64,000 nucleotides of DNA from positions 216,224,500 through 216,288,499 of the forward strand of contig NC_073304.1 in the NCBI RefSeq assembly GCF_027595985.1, written 5' to 3'. This document shows, in pieces, positions 55,301 to 61,164 of this stretch (positions are counted from its first letter, which is position 1; each line of letters starts with the position of its first letter). The translations under genes and the position numbers were made by a program. Under the pieces are notes generated by a model, which worked only from the letters and a program-made list of their open reading frames with translations, made no database searches and had not been told where the DNA came from. This stretch comes from Sorex araneus. Its lineage: Eukaryota; Chordata; Mammalia; Eulipotyphla; Soricidae.

Positions 55301-58300
55301 AAGACCCCGAGAGATGTGCCCATCTCTGCTGCTTTTCACTCCCCGCTGGCCTGGGAGGGCCTGGGTTGCTCCCATGCCAGTGTCCAGACCTGAGCTGGCA
55401 GACAAGCCCTGTCTACGCGTGCCCTTGGCTGACAGCCACCTAACCCGCAGGCTCAAAAGAAATGACAGAGGCCCGAGACCTCTGAGAAGTCTGAAGCTGA
55501 GTCTGAAACAGCACGAGAAGGTGAGGAGAGAGACTCGGTGACGAACTCGCTGAAGACCAGACGGGGGGAGGTGGAGTCTTCCAGGAGATGGAAAGGTCAG
55601 TTGAAATGGGGGGAGAGGATGAAATGGCCTGTGATGGGGGTTACTAGGTCTGGAACATCAGAGACTCCAGAAAACAAATGTGGGGGGGCTACTCTTACTG
55701 AAAGGTGAAAAGAATTGGGAAAAAAAAAACTGGCTTCTGTGCCGTACCCGGAGGTGCTCAGGGCTTATTCCTCCTGGCTCTGTGCTCAGAGATCACTCTT
55801 GGCAGGAACTGAGGGACCATATGGGGTACCGGGTATTGGACCTGGTTTGGCTGCATACAAGGCAAGATCTCTACCCACTGTACTATGTCTCTGGCCCCAA
55901 GAATAGGGGGAAATTTTTATTTATTTATTTATTTTGCGATTGGGCCACACCCAGCAGTGCTCCTGCTCCTGGCTCTGCGCTCAGGAATTACTCCTGGCAG
56001 GTTCAGCGGACCAGAGGGGATGTCAGAGACCAAACCCGGGTCGGCCACATGCAAAGCAAATGCCATACCCGTTGTACTATCGCTCCAGCACCAAAAAAAA
56101 ATATTTTTCTGAATCCAGAAAACTCCCCCTTCAAAAATGTCTTCCCCAAAGCTTGACCTTGATGCAGGTTTGTGGGGGCTGGGCAGCAGCAGGAATCAGA
56201 CAATTGCGGCGGGAGAGTCTCCAGAAAATGGGGGTGGGGGGGCTCCTCCATGCAATGAAGGGATCCCCCTCCAAAAAACTCCTCCCCAAAGCCAAAGTCC
56301 GCCATGGGCTTGTGGGGGGCAGCGGAGGTGGGAGACTCACCTGGGCGGGCTGGCTGGCCCCGGAGGGGGTGGAGTCGCCGTGGAGGTGGGAGCAGAGGGA
56401 GCTGAGGAGGCACACGGGGTCCACGGTCCAGCCGCCAACCTGTGTGTGCGAAGCGGGGGACACCCCATTAGGGGGAGCGGGCAGGAGCCGCTGGAGGAGT
56501 GGCCTGGGGCAGGGCTGGCACAGAGCTCTCGGGCACAGAGGCTGCCCCTCTGACGGGCCCCGCATGGGGCGTGGGTCTCTCATCTCCGACCCTACGTCTG
56601 TGTCTGGATGTGTCTCTCCTGTCAGGCTCGGGCGCTCCCCTCGAGCCATACAAGGGCCTTCCACTGCGGCTTCAGCTCGTCCTGAGGTCCTTCGCCATGC
56701 TGCATCACCGCCCTGCACCCCTCACCTCTGCCCTCTGTGTCCTCACCAGTCGGACGGATCATCTGCCCAGGGCCTCAGCATCGCCGTCTCTATTCCCAGC
56801 ACCCCTGCCTCTGTCCCCAGCACCCCCGCCTGTCCCCAGCACCCCCACCTGTCCCCAGCACCCCCACCTGTCCCCAGCATCCCTGACTCGTTCCCCAGCA
56901 CCCCCGCCTCTGTCCCCAGTACCCCCACCTCTGTCCTCAGTACCCCCACCTATCCCCAGTACCTCCCCCTGTCCCCAGCACCCTTGTCTCTGTCTCCAGC
57001 ACCCCGCCTCTGTCCCCAGTGCCCCTGCCTCATTCCCCAGCACTCTGCCTCTGTCCCCAGTACCCTGTCTCTGTCCCCAGCACCCCCACCTCTTTCCCCA
57101 GAACCTGTCTTTGTCCCCAGCACCCTTTCTTTTCTGCTCTCAAAAGGAAGCATCTCCTCTTCCTCCTCCTCCTCCTCGTCCTCCTCGTCCTCCTCTCCCA
57201 CCCCGAGCCCGTGGCCTCTGCCCCTCCGCCCTCTGCCAGCCAAGCCTCTTCACTCATCCCACTCATCCCCTAAGCCCGCACCACCATGCTCGGGCAGTGA
57301 GCAGAGCGCCCAAGGCCAAGACAGGCGCAAAGGGGGTGCTGGGCGGTGGTTCTCTTCCTAAAGTGTTTCCAGACACCCTCAGCCTGCCGGGCAGTGCTCG
57401 GCGTAGAAGGGGCCCTCAAGCGCGCCCCTGCCTGCAGCCCCTAGAGGACCACACCCTGACTTCCTCTTTTCCAGGCCAAACTTCCACACACGGGTCTGTG
57501 ACCTGTTCCCTCACCGTCCACTGACCCTTCCCTCTCTGCACCTCAGGACATGGATTCCCAAGGTTCCCTGGACCTGTCCTGCTGTTTCTCTCATCCTCCC
57601 CTCCTGCAACTCTGGATGCTGATGTGCCTTCTCCCCAGTGGCCAGCCTCACTTCCTCCATGCCGCCCTCCCAGTTCAGCCCTCCACCGGAAGCTGAGGTC
57701 ACTCATCTCCTGGATCCCAGCCCCCCTCCTCAGGCCCCCCACTTTCTGCCCACACACCGTCTCCCCTAGGTTTCTGCCATCTTCCTCCCAGGGCCAGGCA
57801 GCCCCTCTCAGACTTCCCCCACCCCACCTCTCCCCCTCCCCCTCCAGCCTGCAGTCTTCCTCCTCTTTCCCTTCCTTCCCCAGACCCCCACGGCCCCTCC
57901 CACTTGCCAGCTCAAAACAACCTGGGCCCCACCAGCTGGCCCCACTGTTCCAGTCTTCCCTCTCCCCTCTCCCCTCGATCCTTCAGCACTACTGGGGGAC
58001 CCAGCGCCCAGAGCAGCCCCAGCCTGCACTCGTCTCCCACCTCCCACCATAACTTCTCTTCACTGCTACCTCTTCAGCCCCTTTGCCTCCTTCTAAGTCA
58101 GATATAGAGAGCACTTCCTCCAGGAAGCCTTCCCAACTGCCCATGCCCCCTCGCCTGCAAGTGGAATGAATCGTCCTTTTCCAAACTCCACCCAGAGTGC
58201 AAATGCCCTGGCCCCTCCTTTCAAACCAGAGCACACAGGTGGGCTTCCCCCGTGGAAAGGCCCATCGCTCCCCAATTCAGATCCAACTCAGCTCCCAGGA

Positions 58301-59412
58301 GAAAGCAGAGCACAGGCAAAGGGCAGCCAGAGGTGGGGGTGCCGGTAAGGCAGGCAGTCGGAGCAGGGATGAGGAAGCAAACCTCCTCAATGCCACCTCC
58401 CCTTCTCTGCGAGGAGACGGGCATGGGAACATAGCTCCTCTTTCCTAGCCACCTTTGGGAAGGGGAAGAGCAAGACAGGCGTGGGAGCAGGGAGCAGCGC
58501 CCTGAAGCCCAAGCAAAATGACACTGATGGAATTGTGCCACCCTCCCGTCAGCCCCTGACTGGGGGGGACTGTGCCTGCGTCTGCAGCCCTGACAGTACC
58601 TCACTGACACTGACTGATGCCTGGAAGCAGAAGGCTGACCTGGGGGCTCGCTTCCCCACGAGCCTGGAGGTCCTACTCGGACGGAGAGAGGTGTCCGGGC
58701 CCCCAAAGGACCTGGGGAGCTTGACAAGGGCAGGTCCCGCTCCACCAGCCCAGGTGGGAGCCCAGGAAGCCCCCCTGCTCGGCGTGGCTGGAGAGAAACC
58801 AGACACAGAGAGGGATGTCCTCTAGCTCAGAGTCACACAGCGAGGCTTGGGGGGGGCAGGCCCAGGACGGGGTGGGGGGGCAGCTGCCATGTTCAAATCA
58901 GTCCGTGCTCATGGCTGTCCCTCTTGCCCCTCTGCTTGGCCCCGGAACAAATTCACAGGCTGCTACCCCTCAACTTCCAGCCTGGCAAAGAGCTGCATGC
59001 CCCGTCCGTCCCCCAGCCTCCCCGAGGGCACCAGAAAGGCGACCCCGGGCACCCACCCATCTCCCCAATCCCGCGCTGGAATCATCAGAATGAGTCTGGC
59101 GACGCCCACTCACCTGCTCCCGCATCCTGTCCTGCTGGCCCCGCAGCGCCAGGGCGTGCTGTGGGTACTTGCTCTTCAGGTGGTCCATGAAGGCATCGCG
59201 CTTGCGCTCGGCGTCCGCCTTCTGCAGCCCGCTCAGCGCCTCGAGGCTCTGCGCCGCGATCACCGTGTGGCGCCGCTCCGACGTGTGCACCAGCCCCACG
59301 TTGGAGAAGCGGCGGCCCCCGCCGCCCCCGCCCCCACCCCCCAGGGTCCGGTACTCCCGCGGGTACTCCGCATCGTCAGCAGACAGCATGGGGGGGCTGC
59401 TCCGCTCCGGAT
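21482..59412 (-). CDS. SRCIN1: SRCIN1 / p140Cap, coding exons 2 to last (21 exons joined)
   Basis: Order on the minus strand: 59412-59114, 56439-56341, 50628-50605, 46915-46720, 46208-46010, 45841-45748, 45294-44420, 43108-43016, 42757-42714, 42406-42219, 41298-41123, 34719-34589, 34475-34328, 34122-33876, 33292-33058, 31589-31435, 31308-31156, 30229-30107, 27998-27447, 26676-26533, 21616-21482. All phases match over 4,310 nt. p140Cap is an adaptor that binds Src, recruits Csk and restrains Src signalling at adhesions and dendritic spines. Visible parts: N-terminal polyglycine, Csk-SH2-type tyrosine motifs EPLYA and EGLYA, a central helical coiled-coil region (AIP3-like), and a C-terminal SPPPPPPRRS Src-SH3 ligand. 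Using every exon gives about 1,443 residues. Omitting cassettes 56341, 30107 and 27447 gives about 1,185, close to the human form (1,183 from memory). The first coding exon is outside the window. Confidence 0.95.
22861..23272 (+). repeat. 38-bp minisatellite, about 11 units
   Basis: Unit begins acagcgtcccacagtgccct and ends gtgtcccctcaggccggg, ten near-identical units and a shortened eleventh, in the last SRCIN1 intron. Units are contiguous without spacers. Confidence 0.95.
23421..23556 (-). mobile_element. SOR-type SINE, old
   Basis: Antisense: ttttgggccacacccaggag, gtgccaggatcaaacc, gtgctgcgtctctgg; a further fragment may precede it from 23376. Confidence 0.7.
23758..23940 (+). mobile_element. 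SOR-type SINE, left unit of a pair
   Basis: Near-consensus. Together with the next copy it is flanked by agaactttggctc (23743-23755, 24121-24133). Confidence 0.92.
23945..24120 (+). mobile_element. SOR-type SINE, right unit of a pair
   Basis: Starts four bases after the A tail of the previous copy; the outer duplication encloses both. Confidence 0.92.
24627..24790 (+). mobile_element. SOR-type SINE, old
   Basis: Contains ggccacagtgatagtacagc, gcgcttgccttgcactcggg and actgccaggtgtgcccgcac. Confidence 0.85.
24838..24935 (+). mobile_element. SOR-type SINE 3' half
   Basis: cgatcccctgaaaccatcgg, agcacagagccaggagtaag, gccaggtgtggcctcaaag. Confidence 0.7.
24953..25105 (+). mobile_element. SOR-type SINE, partly deleted
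   Basis: ggccagagccattgcgcagc, ggtccccggcaccccagatg, gccctgccaggagtgatcac. Confidence 0.75.
26353..26465 (+). mobile_element. SOR-type SINE, deleted
   Basis: gccaggagagatggcacagc, gcaccccacacagtcccccc; it ends 65 bp from the penultimate SRCIN1 exon. Confidence 0.65.
26533..26676 (-). CDS. SRCIN1: SRCIN1 penultimate coding exon
   Basis: 144 nt, phase 0 to 0; acceptor GTCCTGCAG, donor GTGAGG. It encodes SGGGSVPPMKVVTPGASRLK, then PDKGKHSKQRAAEYMRIQQQ. Near IQQQ it is slightly different from the human IQAQQQ I remember. Confidence 0.95.
27188..27193 (-). promoter_or_regulatory. SRCIN1: Intronic poly(A) signal AATAAA overlapping an in-frame stop
   Basis: If the donor at 27446 is not used, the SRCIN1 frame runs on to ...HE-TAA. 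The stop lies inside the sense-strand AATAAA. This gives a possible truncated isoform. Confidence 0.35.
27447..27998 (-). CDS. SRCIN1: SRCIN1 optional 552-nt exon
   Basis: 184 open codons, phase 0 to 0; acceptor CTCCTCCCCCAG is strong, donor GTGGCT is weak. It starts AAPGTGAFCVPRIVLTECAP, is Pro/Gly-rich in the middle, and has a clear amphipathic helix MDSLEETLLELEATLSQMGL near the end. I do not recall it in the standard human isoform. Failure to use the weak donor leads into the intronic stop and poly(A) signal at 27190. Confidence 0.6.
28000..30106 (-). other. SRCIN1 intron between the optional 3' exons
   Basis: GC-rich unique sequence. At 29670-29790 there may be an eroded SINE remnant (gcgccagatgtggtccccaa). 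Nothing else is recognised. Confidence 0.5.
30107..30229 (-). CDS. SRCIN1: SRCIN1 optional exon VFERSSVSS
   Basis: 123 nt, phase 0 to 0; acceptor TGCTCCCCAG, donor GTAACG. It encodes 41 residues, VFERSSVSSLPPTPRRQQIP then a Gly/Pro tail ending PAWK. The main human form runs from ELE directly to SGGGS (from memory), so this is likely alternative. Confidence 0.75.
30540..30696 (+). mobile_element. SOR-type SINE with target duplication
   Basis: gccagagtgatagtacagca, gcacttgccttgcacatggc; tcaaacaagg at 30530-30539 and 30697-30706. Confidence 0.88.
30707..30890 (+). mobile_element. SOR-type SINE, old
   Basis: gatgcagagtgacagtacac, gctcttgccttgcacgcagc, ctaagtgtgccccaaaagcc, A tail. Confidence 0.82.
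30895..31005 (+). mobile_element. SOR-type SINE, heavily deleted
   Basis: gggaaggagagatgctccat and catgcccggtgtggcccccc remain. Confidence 0.6.
31156..31308 (-). CDS. SRCIN1: SRCIN1 exon KAESEELEVQKP
   Basis: 153 nt, phase 0 to 0; acceptor GCCTTGCAG, donor GTGGGC. It encodes KAESEELEVQKPQVKLRRAV, then PPIMASAIKDEDDEDRIIAE, ending ELE. It is the last exon before the alternative 3' cassettes. Confidence 0.95.
31435..31589 (-). CDS. SRCIN1: SRCIN1 exon with Src-SH3 proline ligand
   Basis: 155 nt; acceptor GCCCGCAG, donor GTAGCG; phase 1 to 0. It contains TEKPSKSPPPPPPRRSF, the proline-rich C-terminal sequence through which p140Cap binds the Src SH3 domain, then GEVVVTSKKDSTFIK. Confidence 0.95.
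31858..32029 (-). mobile_element. SOR-type SINE, young, with 15-bp target duplication
   Basis: Near-consensus antisense copy; cctggcacagacctt at 31843-31857 and 32030-32044. Confidence 0.93.
32062..32210 (-). mobile_element. SOR-type SINE, old
   Basis: ttttggtttgggggccactc, gatcaaacctgggttggcca, ctccccacactgcgg. Confidence 0.8.
33058..33292 (-). CDS. SRCIN1: SRCIN1 exon AAERDWEEKRAA
   Basis: 235 nt; acceptor TCCCCTGCAG, donor GTAGGA; phase 0 to 1. It encodes AAERDWEEKRAALSQYSAKD, then INRLLEETQAELLKAIPDLD and a Pro/Lys-rich linker ending SGRRGS. Confidence 0.95.
33453..33487 (+). repeat. (attcttagat)n short tandem repeat
   Basis: Three to four units of a 10-bp repeat in an SRCIN1 intron. 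Confidence 0.85.
33849..33864 (-). other. SRCIN1: 16-base G run after a weak SRCIN1 donor
   Basis: On the sense strand the G run begins 10 bases inside the intron downstream of donor GTGCTG (33875). G runs are known intronic splicing enhancers for weak donors. Confidence 0.6.
33876..34122 (-). CDS. SRCIN1: SRCIN1 exon QVDEGVWPPPNN
   Basis: 247 nt; acceptor CCCACACAG, donor GTGCTG; phase 2 to 0. It reads QVDEGVWPPPNNLLSQSPKK, then FEMPPPSPPVHLHELSGPTE and ends DKAVSVE. The weak donor is followed by a 16-base G run on the sense strand (33849-33864). Confidence 0.93.
34328..34475 (-). CDS. SRCIN1: SRCIN1 exon HFPGLQSKMRVV
   Basis: 148 nt; acceptor TGTGCCGCAG, donor GTCCTT (a poor match after GT); phase 1 to 2. 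It encodes HFPGLQSKMRVVLRVEVEAV, then RLDGLLKRCRGVTDTLAQIR. The donor is supported because the joined codon restores the expected RRQVDEG. Confidence 0.93.
34589..34719 (-). CDS. SRCIN1: SRCIN1 coiled-coil exon DLEKSVEKIQRD
   Basis: 131 nt; acceptor GTGGCTGCAG, donor GTGAGC; phase 2 to 1. It encodes DLEKSVEKIQRDVSHNHRLV, then ELEEKALVLKQLGETLTELK, continuing the AIP3-like helical domain. A 6.4-kb intron separates it from the upstream exon. Confidence 0.95.
34835..35032 (+). mobile_element. SOR-type SINE, old
   Basis: gcgcttgccttgctcgtggc, caccatatggttccctaaac, caccaggtgtgagccaaaac, A-rich tail. Confidence 0.82.
35360..35550 (+). mobile_element. SOR-type SINE, old
   Basis: cccggagtgataatacagca, catatggtcccctgagctct, ctgctgggtgtgaccccacc, A tail. 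Confidence 0.85.
35888..36022 (+). mobile_element. SOR-type SINE, deleted
   Basis: caggggccagagagagagag and catcgggggtggctcaaaat. Confidence 0.6.
36023..36130 (+). mobile_element. SOR-type SINE, internal deletion
   Basis: gggcagctggagagagaata joined to gggagtgatccctgagcaca; ends ctaggcgtgacccaaaaacg. Confidence 0.7.
36335..36466 (-). mobile_element. SOR-type SINE, old
   Basis: ttttggtttgggggccacac, gggaccatatatgctaac, ctatctctctggcccc. Between 36140 and 36280 remains of one or two further copies (ccttgccttgcatgcggcct) are visible. Confidence 0.75.
37209..37319 (+). repeat. (CG)n(CA)n microsatellite, about 45 CA units
   Basis: Longest pure dinucleotide run in the window; likely polymorphic. 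On the SRCIN1 sense strand it is (GU)n. Confidence 0.96.
37682..37830 (+). mobile_element. SOR-type SINE, diverged
   Basis: gggccgggagcagagcacag, gcatttgccgggcatgtatg, gacctgggtttgattctcag. Confidence 0.65.
37962..38345 (+). mobile_element. SOR-type SINE split by a nested antisense copy
   Basis: The left part to 38060 and right part from 38259 form one old SINE around the insertion at 38061-38242. Confidence 0.85.
38061..38242 (-). mobile_element. SOR-type SINE nested, with 16-bp target duplication
   Basis: Near-consensus antisense copy; tcccctaactattgtg at 38045-38060 and 38243-38258, both perfect. Confidence 0.94.
38350..38516 (+). mobile_element. SOR-type SINE, eroded
   Basis: gcacacgccttgcttgtaga, ccccaccaggtatggccatg, gcccagtgtagctcaaaaac. 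Confidence 0.5.
38517..39767 (-). other. SRCIN1 intron segment
   Basis: Unique sequence in the 6.4-kb intron. No exon, repeat or RNA gene was recognised apart from a short tgtgtgtgtgggggg run near 38718. Confidence 0.5.
39782..39958 (+). mobile_element. SOR-type SINE, young, with target duplication
   Basis: Near-consensus; aagaggtggggggc at 39768-39781 and 39959-39972. Confidence 0.93.
40092..40260 (+). mobile_element. SOR-type SINE, old
   Basis: gacagaccacagcagggagg, gcgcttgtcttgcacgtggc, gccgggggtggctccgaaac. Confidence 0.82.
40261..41122 (-). other. SRCIN1 intron segment
   Basis: Unique sequence leading to the donor at 41122; nothing recognised. Confidence 0.5.
41123..41298 (-). CDS. 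SRCIN1: SRCIN1 coiled-coil exon LQNQESLRALLK
   Basis: 176 nt; acceptor ACCCCGCAG, donor GTGAGG; phase 0 to 2. It encodes LQNQESLRALLKGTEAELSM, then RTLVEEERLRYLNDEELITQ, a charged heptad-like coiled coil. Confidence 0.95.
42219..42406 (-). CDS. SRCIN1: SRCIN1 exon CGSGGRSSG..QLRKLQ
   Basis: 188 nt; acceptor CTCCTCCTCAG, donor GTACTG; phase 1 to 0. A Ser/Pro-rich linker is followed by a helix: QLQLYLRGLQNSTSDLRSQL then QQLRKLQ. Confidence 0.95.
42714..42757 (-). CDS. SRCIN1: SRCIN1 small exon EKIEGSNGAATPSA
   Basis: 44 nt; acceptor GTGCCACAG, donor GTGAGT; phase 2 to 1. With neighbours it gives PSEKIEGSNGAATPSAPCGS, matching the mammalian protein. Confidence 0.93.
43016..43108 (-). CDS. SRCIN1: SRCIN1 exon ERMEAMEKQIASL
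   Basis: 93 nt; acceptor ATCCCCAG, donor GTGAGG; phase 2 to 2. It reads ERMEAMEKQIASLTGLVQSA then LLRGSEPETP, an amphipathic helix that begins the coiled-coil half of the protein. Confidence 0.95.
43212..43350 (+). mobile_element. SOR-type SINE, diverged
   Basis: cctagggagatagctcaatg, ctttccatgcaggaggccca, caccaagggtggcccatgaa. Confidence 0.6.
44022..44152 (-). mobile_element. SOR-type SINE, diverged
   Basis: ttttggtttttgggccacat, gtgcttggggattgctccct, ggtggaacccaggcctcc. Confidence 0.6.
44420..45294 (-). CDS. SRCIN1: SRCIN1 large exon with EGLYA motif
   Basis: 875 nt; acceptor CTGTCCAG, donor GTAAGG; phase 0 to 2. It starts REMVYASRESSPTRRLNNLS, then a GLPS tandem run (about 45144-45203), RSRLSYAGGRPPSYAG, EGLYADPYG (EGLYA at 44926-44940), RSLSTYSAAALQSDLEDSLY and ends PVPAKDTETR. 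It is proline-, serine- and tyrosine-rich, largely disordered and very GC-rich. EGLYA is the second Csk-SH2 site. Confidence 0.96.
45144..45203 (-). repeat. SRCIN1: In-frame 12-bp coding repeat (GLPS)n
   Basis: Four near-identical 12-nt units encode GLPSGLPSGLPSGLPSG within the large exon. Human p140Cap has fewer clean units (from memory). Confidence 0.85.
45748..45841 (-). CDS. SRCIN1: SRCIN1 exon with EPLYA motif
   Basis: 94 nt; acceptor TTTTTCTAG, donor GTATGG; phase 2 to 0. It encodes DIQDRSIIKIYRKEPLYAAF and ends NGDLR. EPLYA (codons at 45787-45801) is one of the two tyrosine motifs known to bind the Csk SH2 domain when phosphorylated. Confidence 0.95.
46010..46208 (-). CDS. SRCIN1: SRCIN1 exon VLFLQFGEETRR (AIP3-type N-terminal fold)
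   Basis: 199 nt; acceptor TTTCGCAG, donor GTGGGC; phase 1 to 2. It reads VLFLQFGEETRRVHITHEVS, then HALIAHMFPQKLTMGMLKSP and NVFYELEDVR. The compact beta/alpha pattern is shared with KIAA1217 and resembles the folded N-terminal part of AIP3/Bud6-like proteins. Confidence 0.95.
46720..46915 (-). CDS. SRCIN1: SRCIN1 exon TRSSRHTQ
   Basis: 196 nt, phase 0 to 1; acceptor CTCCGCAG, donor GTACCT. It reads TRSSRHTQGAQPGLADQAAK and continues through SLETMSEAELPLGFSRMNRF to KLRSP. The Ser-rich segment is a likely phosphorylation region. Confidence 0.95.
47190..47325. other. AT-rich intronic segment with homeodomain-type core
   Basis: cattaattaagc and aacaacaacaacac stand out in GC-rich DNA, 300 bp upstream of an SRCIN1 exon. 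Possible conserved non-coding element; only motif-level support. Confidence 0.25.
47730..47905 (+). mobile_element. SOR-type SINE, diverged
   Basis: ggcccacgaggcagtgctgc, agcaccacatgggccctggg, cattgggtatgaccccaaac. Confidence 0.65.
48052..48220 (-). mobile_element. SOR-type SINE, old
   Basis: ggttacacccagtggtattc, gtatgtggtgccagggatcg, ctgttctatctcttgg. Confidence 0.75.
48491..48655 (+). mobile_element. SOR-type SINE, old
   Basis: ggggccagagggatagtaca, gcacttgtcttgcacgcagc, gccaggtgtgcacccccaaa. Confidence 0.87.
48660..50604 (-). other. SRCIN1 intron segment
   Basis: Unique sequence. A TAAT-rich patch (48688-48760, with ctaattagccctaattaatc) is unusual; the rest is unremarkable. Confidence 0.4.
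50605..50628 (-). CDS. SRCIN1: SRCIN1 24-nt microexon (QPNYWSFK)
   Basis: Eight codons, phase 0 to 0, between a pyrimidine-rich acceptor (CTCTTCTCTTATTCCCATCAG reads across 50629-50649) and donor GTCAGT. The acceptor is tandem, CAG|CAG, so splicing at the second AG would remove one Gln. QQPNYWSFK continues to TRSSRHTQ as in mammalian p140Cap. Size and CU-rich upstream tract fit a PTB-repressed neuronal microexon (inference). Confidence 0.9.
50629..53399 (-). other. SRCIN1 intron segment
   Basis: 2.8 kb of unique sequence upstream of the microexon. No repeat or exon was recognised except short CA runs near 52199 and 53001. Confidence 0.5.
53400..54420. promoter_or_regulatory. CpG island inside SRCIN1 (possible internal promoter)
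   Basis: About 1 kb of very GC-rich, CpG-dense sequence with GC boxes, lying in the intron between exons 56341 and 50605. No annotated-type exon overlaps it. The density matches a CpG-island promoter, and the splice donor at 54029 suggests minus-strand initiation. Confidence 0.6.
54029..54250 (-). other. SRCIN1: Candidate alternative SRCIN1 first exon in CpG island
   Basis: A consensus donor CAG|GTAAGG lies on the minus strand (exon end 54029) in a CpG-dense region upstream of the microexon. An ATG at 54250 opens a 74-codon Arg/Gly-rich frame that reaches this donor at phase 0 and would join the microexon in frame. It could equally be a 5' UTR exon. No TATA box was recognised and the transcription start is unknown. 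Confidence 0.4.
55737..55900 (-). mobile_element. SOR-type SINE, old
   Basis: gtacccggaggtgctcaggg, gggaccatatggggtaccgg, ctatgtctctggcccc. Confidence 0.8.
55928..56092 (-). mobile_element. SOR-type SINE
   Basis: ggccacacccagcagtgctc, gaccaaacccgggtcggcca, gtactatcgctccagcac. Confidence 0.87.
56341..56439 (-). CDS. SRCIN1: SRCIN1 optional exon VGGW..QPAQ
   Basis: 99 nt, phase 0 to 0; acceptor CACACACAG, donor GTGAGT. It encodes 33 residues starting VGGWTVDPVCLLSSLCSHLH and ending SQPAQ. I remember a near-identical insert in a mouse p140Cap form and its absence from the main human form, so it is called as an alternative cassette. Confidence 0.8.
56785..57128 (+). repeat. C-rich minisatellite, about 18 units
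   Basis: Variable 18-25-bp units of the type ccccagcacccccacctgtc / ctgtccccagtacc. On the SRCIN1 sense strand it is G-rich. Confidence 0.9.
57157..57196 (+). repeat. (TCC)n with TCG interruptions
   Basis: tcctcctcctcctcctcgtc-type run, antisense to SRCIN1. Confidence 0.9.
57200..59113 (-). other. SRCIN1 intron segment
   Basis: C/T-rich unique sequence. No exon, SINE or RNA gene was recognised. Confidence 0.5.
59114..59412 (-). CDS. SRCIN1: SRCIN1 coding exon 2 (polyglycine, N-terminal)
   Basis: 299 nt; acceptor CTCTCGCAG, donor GTGAGT. It enters at phase 1, reads DPERSSPPMLSADDAEYPRE, a run of nine glycines, then RRFSNVGLVHTSERRHTVIA and on to RMREQ, ending at phase 0. The Gly run is encoded by a pure GGN tract at about 59316-59343. 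Confidence 0.95.
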
Positions 59413-61041
59413 CTGCGAGAGGGGAGAGGGGAGCAGAGCGGGTCACTGGGAGCCCGAGGCCCCAGGGGGGTGCCCACTGCCCACAGGGGGCAGACGGAGG
59501 CAGGAAATGCGGGGTCGAGGAGCAGGGTGGAGAGTCTAGAGCTTCAGGGACCGTGGGGACCAGGGCAGGTTCGGGCTTCTGGCCCTTCTGCCCAGGGTTT
59601 AGAGGGACAGTGCCCACTGGCAGGAAGGATTTGGAAGAAGGGGTCCTGGGCACTCTGGATAAGCAGAGTCCGCCTCCCTAATGCTGGCCTGACCGGGTGA
59701 GGGAAGAGGAGTCTCCTTCAAGAAGCTTCCAGAAGGGTGTGGAAAGGAGTCTGCATAGTCTTCCTCTCCCGTATCCTCTAGGGAGAAGAGTCTAGCCTCT
59801 TCCCTCAGGCTAGCATGTCCAGGGCACACTGGAAGGCCGGGGTGGGGGGTCGTGGGGGGTGGAAAAGGGCAAAGGTCAGACCTGGGACTTCCCAAGGCGC
59901 CAGAGGCTCCGGGTCTGGGACACAGGGCACCTCCCCTCCCTCCCCGCCAGAGACAGACAGACGGACACACAGGAGAGGCAGGGCACAGAGAAGACAGTGG
60001 GAGAAGGGTGGGGGATAAACTCAAAGGAGGAGAAGCAGACAGAACAGCTCAAGCCCTCCCCTCGCTGCCCCCCCCCACACACGCCCAGGACCACAGGGAC
60101 GAAGGACAGCACAGAAGCAGCAACAGAAAAGGCCGGGGGCTGAGGTTACCCCTCAGAATCAGAATCCCTTCCCCAAGGGCCCCACCCAGAGCGCTGCCCC
60201 CCAACTGACTGACTCCAGCCTAAATATGGACCCCCTGCAGCAGGAACAGGGGTCCTACAGTGCCCCTCCATGCCCTGGTGGCATGCCCCAGCCATCCATC
60301 GTGCTGGGCACTGAACAGATATGCCCACCCTCATCTTGAGAAGTCTTCTCCCCAACACATGGCACCCCCCTAATCCGCCTCAGAGCCGCCTCAAAGCCTC
60401 ACCGGCTAAGCGGAGTCTCCATCAGGCTCTGCCACGGATCGCTGGACCCCCACAGGGGCTCCTTACAGGCCAAGGGGGGTGAAGGGGGAGGTTGTGGATT
60501 CTGGAATCCAGCCAGGGCACCTCCTCCAGCCCCTTCTCACCCCCTCCCAGCACACAGCCACTGGCCATCAGGCTTGCAGGCTCAGACACCCTCACTCAGA
60601 CACCCCTACCCAAGTAGAGGGTGACATCCAGCCACAATTCAGGGGAAAACACTGCACTGCAAATGCACACATGTGCACACACACACACATGCACACACAT
60701 GCATGCACATGCACACACACCACATGTACACACACCACACATATGCACACACATGCATGCACACATACACACACATACACACACACATACGCACGTACAC
60801 ACACTCTTCCCTCTGCTACAACCGAGGTGTGAGCAGTGCCCAAGAGATCCCAACCCACCAAAACCAAGGGAGGGACGGACAGCTCCCCTGTCACGTAGAC
60901 CTGCAGCTTCCAAGAGCCTGACCTCATCATCACCGCCTGTGGGGGTACCCCATGACTGTCGGGGGTTACTGTGGTTCTACTGCTGAGACAGGTTACCAAG
61001 GCCAGAACCATACACTGACACACTTAAAAGCCACAGTGAGC
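59413..61041 (-). other. SRCIN1 intron 1 segment
   Basis: Unique sequence apart from the CA/CATG repeat at 60658-60812. No first coding exon (MGNAPSQ) is found here. Confidence 0.6.
60658..60812 (+). repeat. (CACA/CATG) complex microsatellite
   Basis: Mixed acacac, catgcaca and acatac units, mainly alternating purine-pyrimidine. Confidence 0.92.
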
Positions 61042-61164
61042 TGGGCCGGACCAACAGTCTAATAGGCCTTGCACAGGACTAAATCGGGTTTGGTCCCCAG
61101 TACTACGTAGGACCCCTGTTCCTGCTGCAGGGGGTCCCACAAGCACACCAAGACTGGTTGCTGA

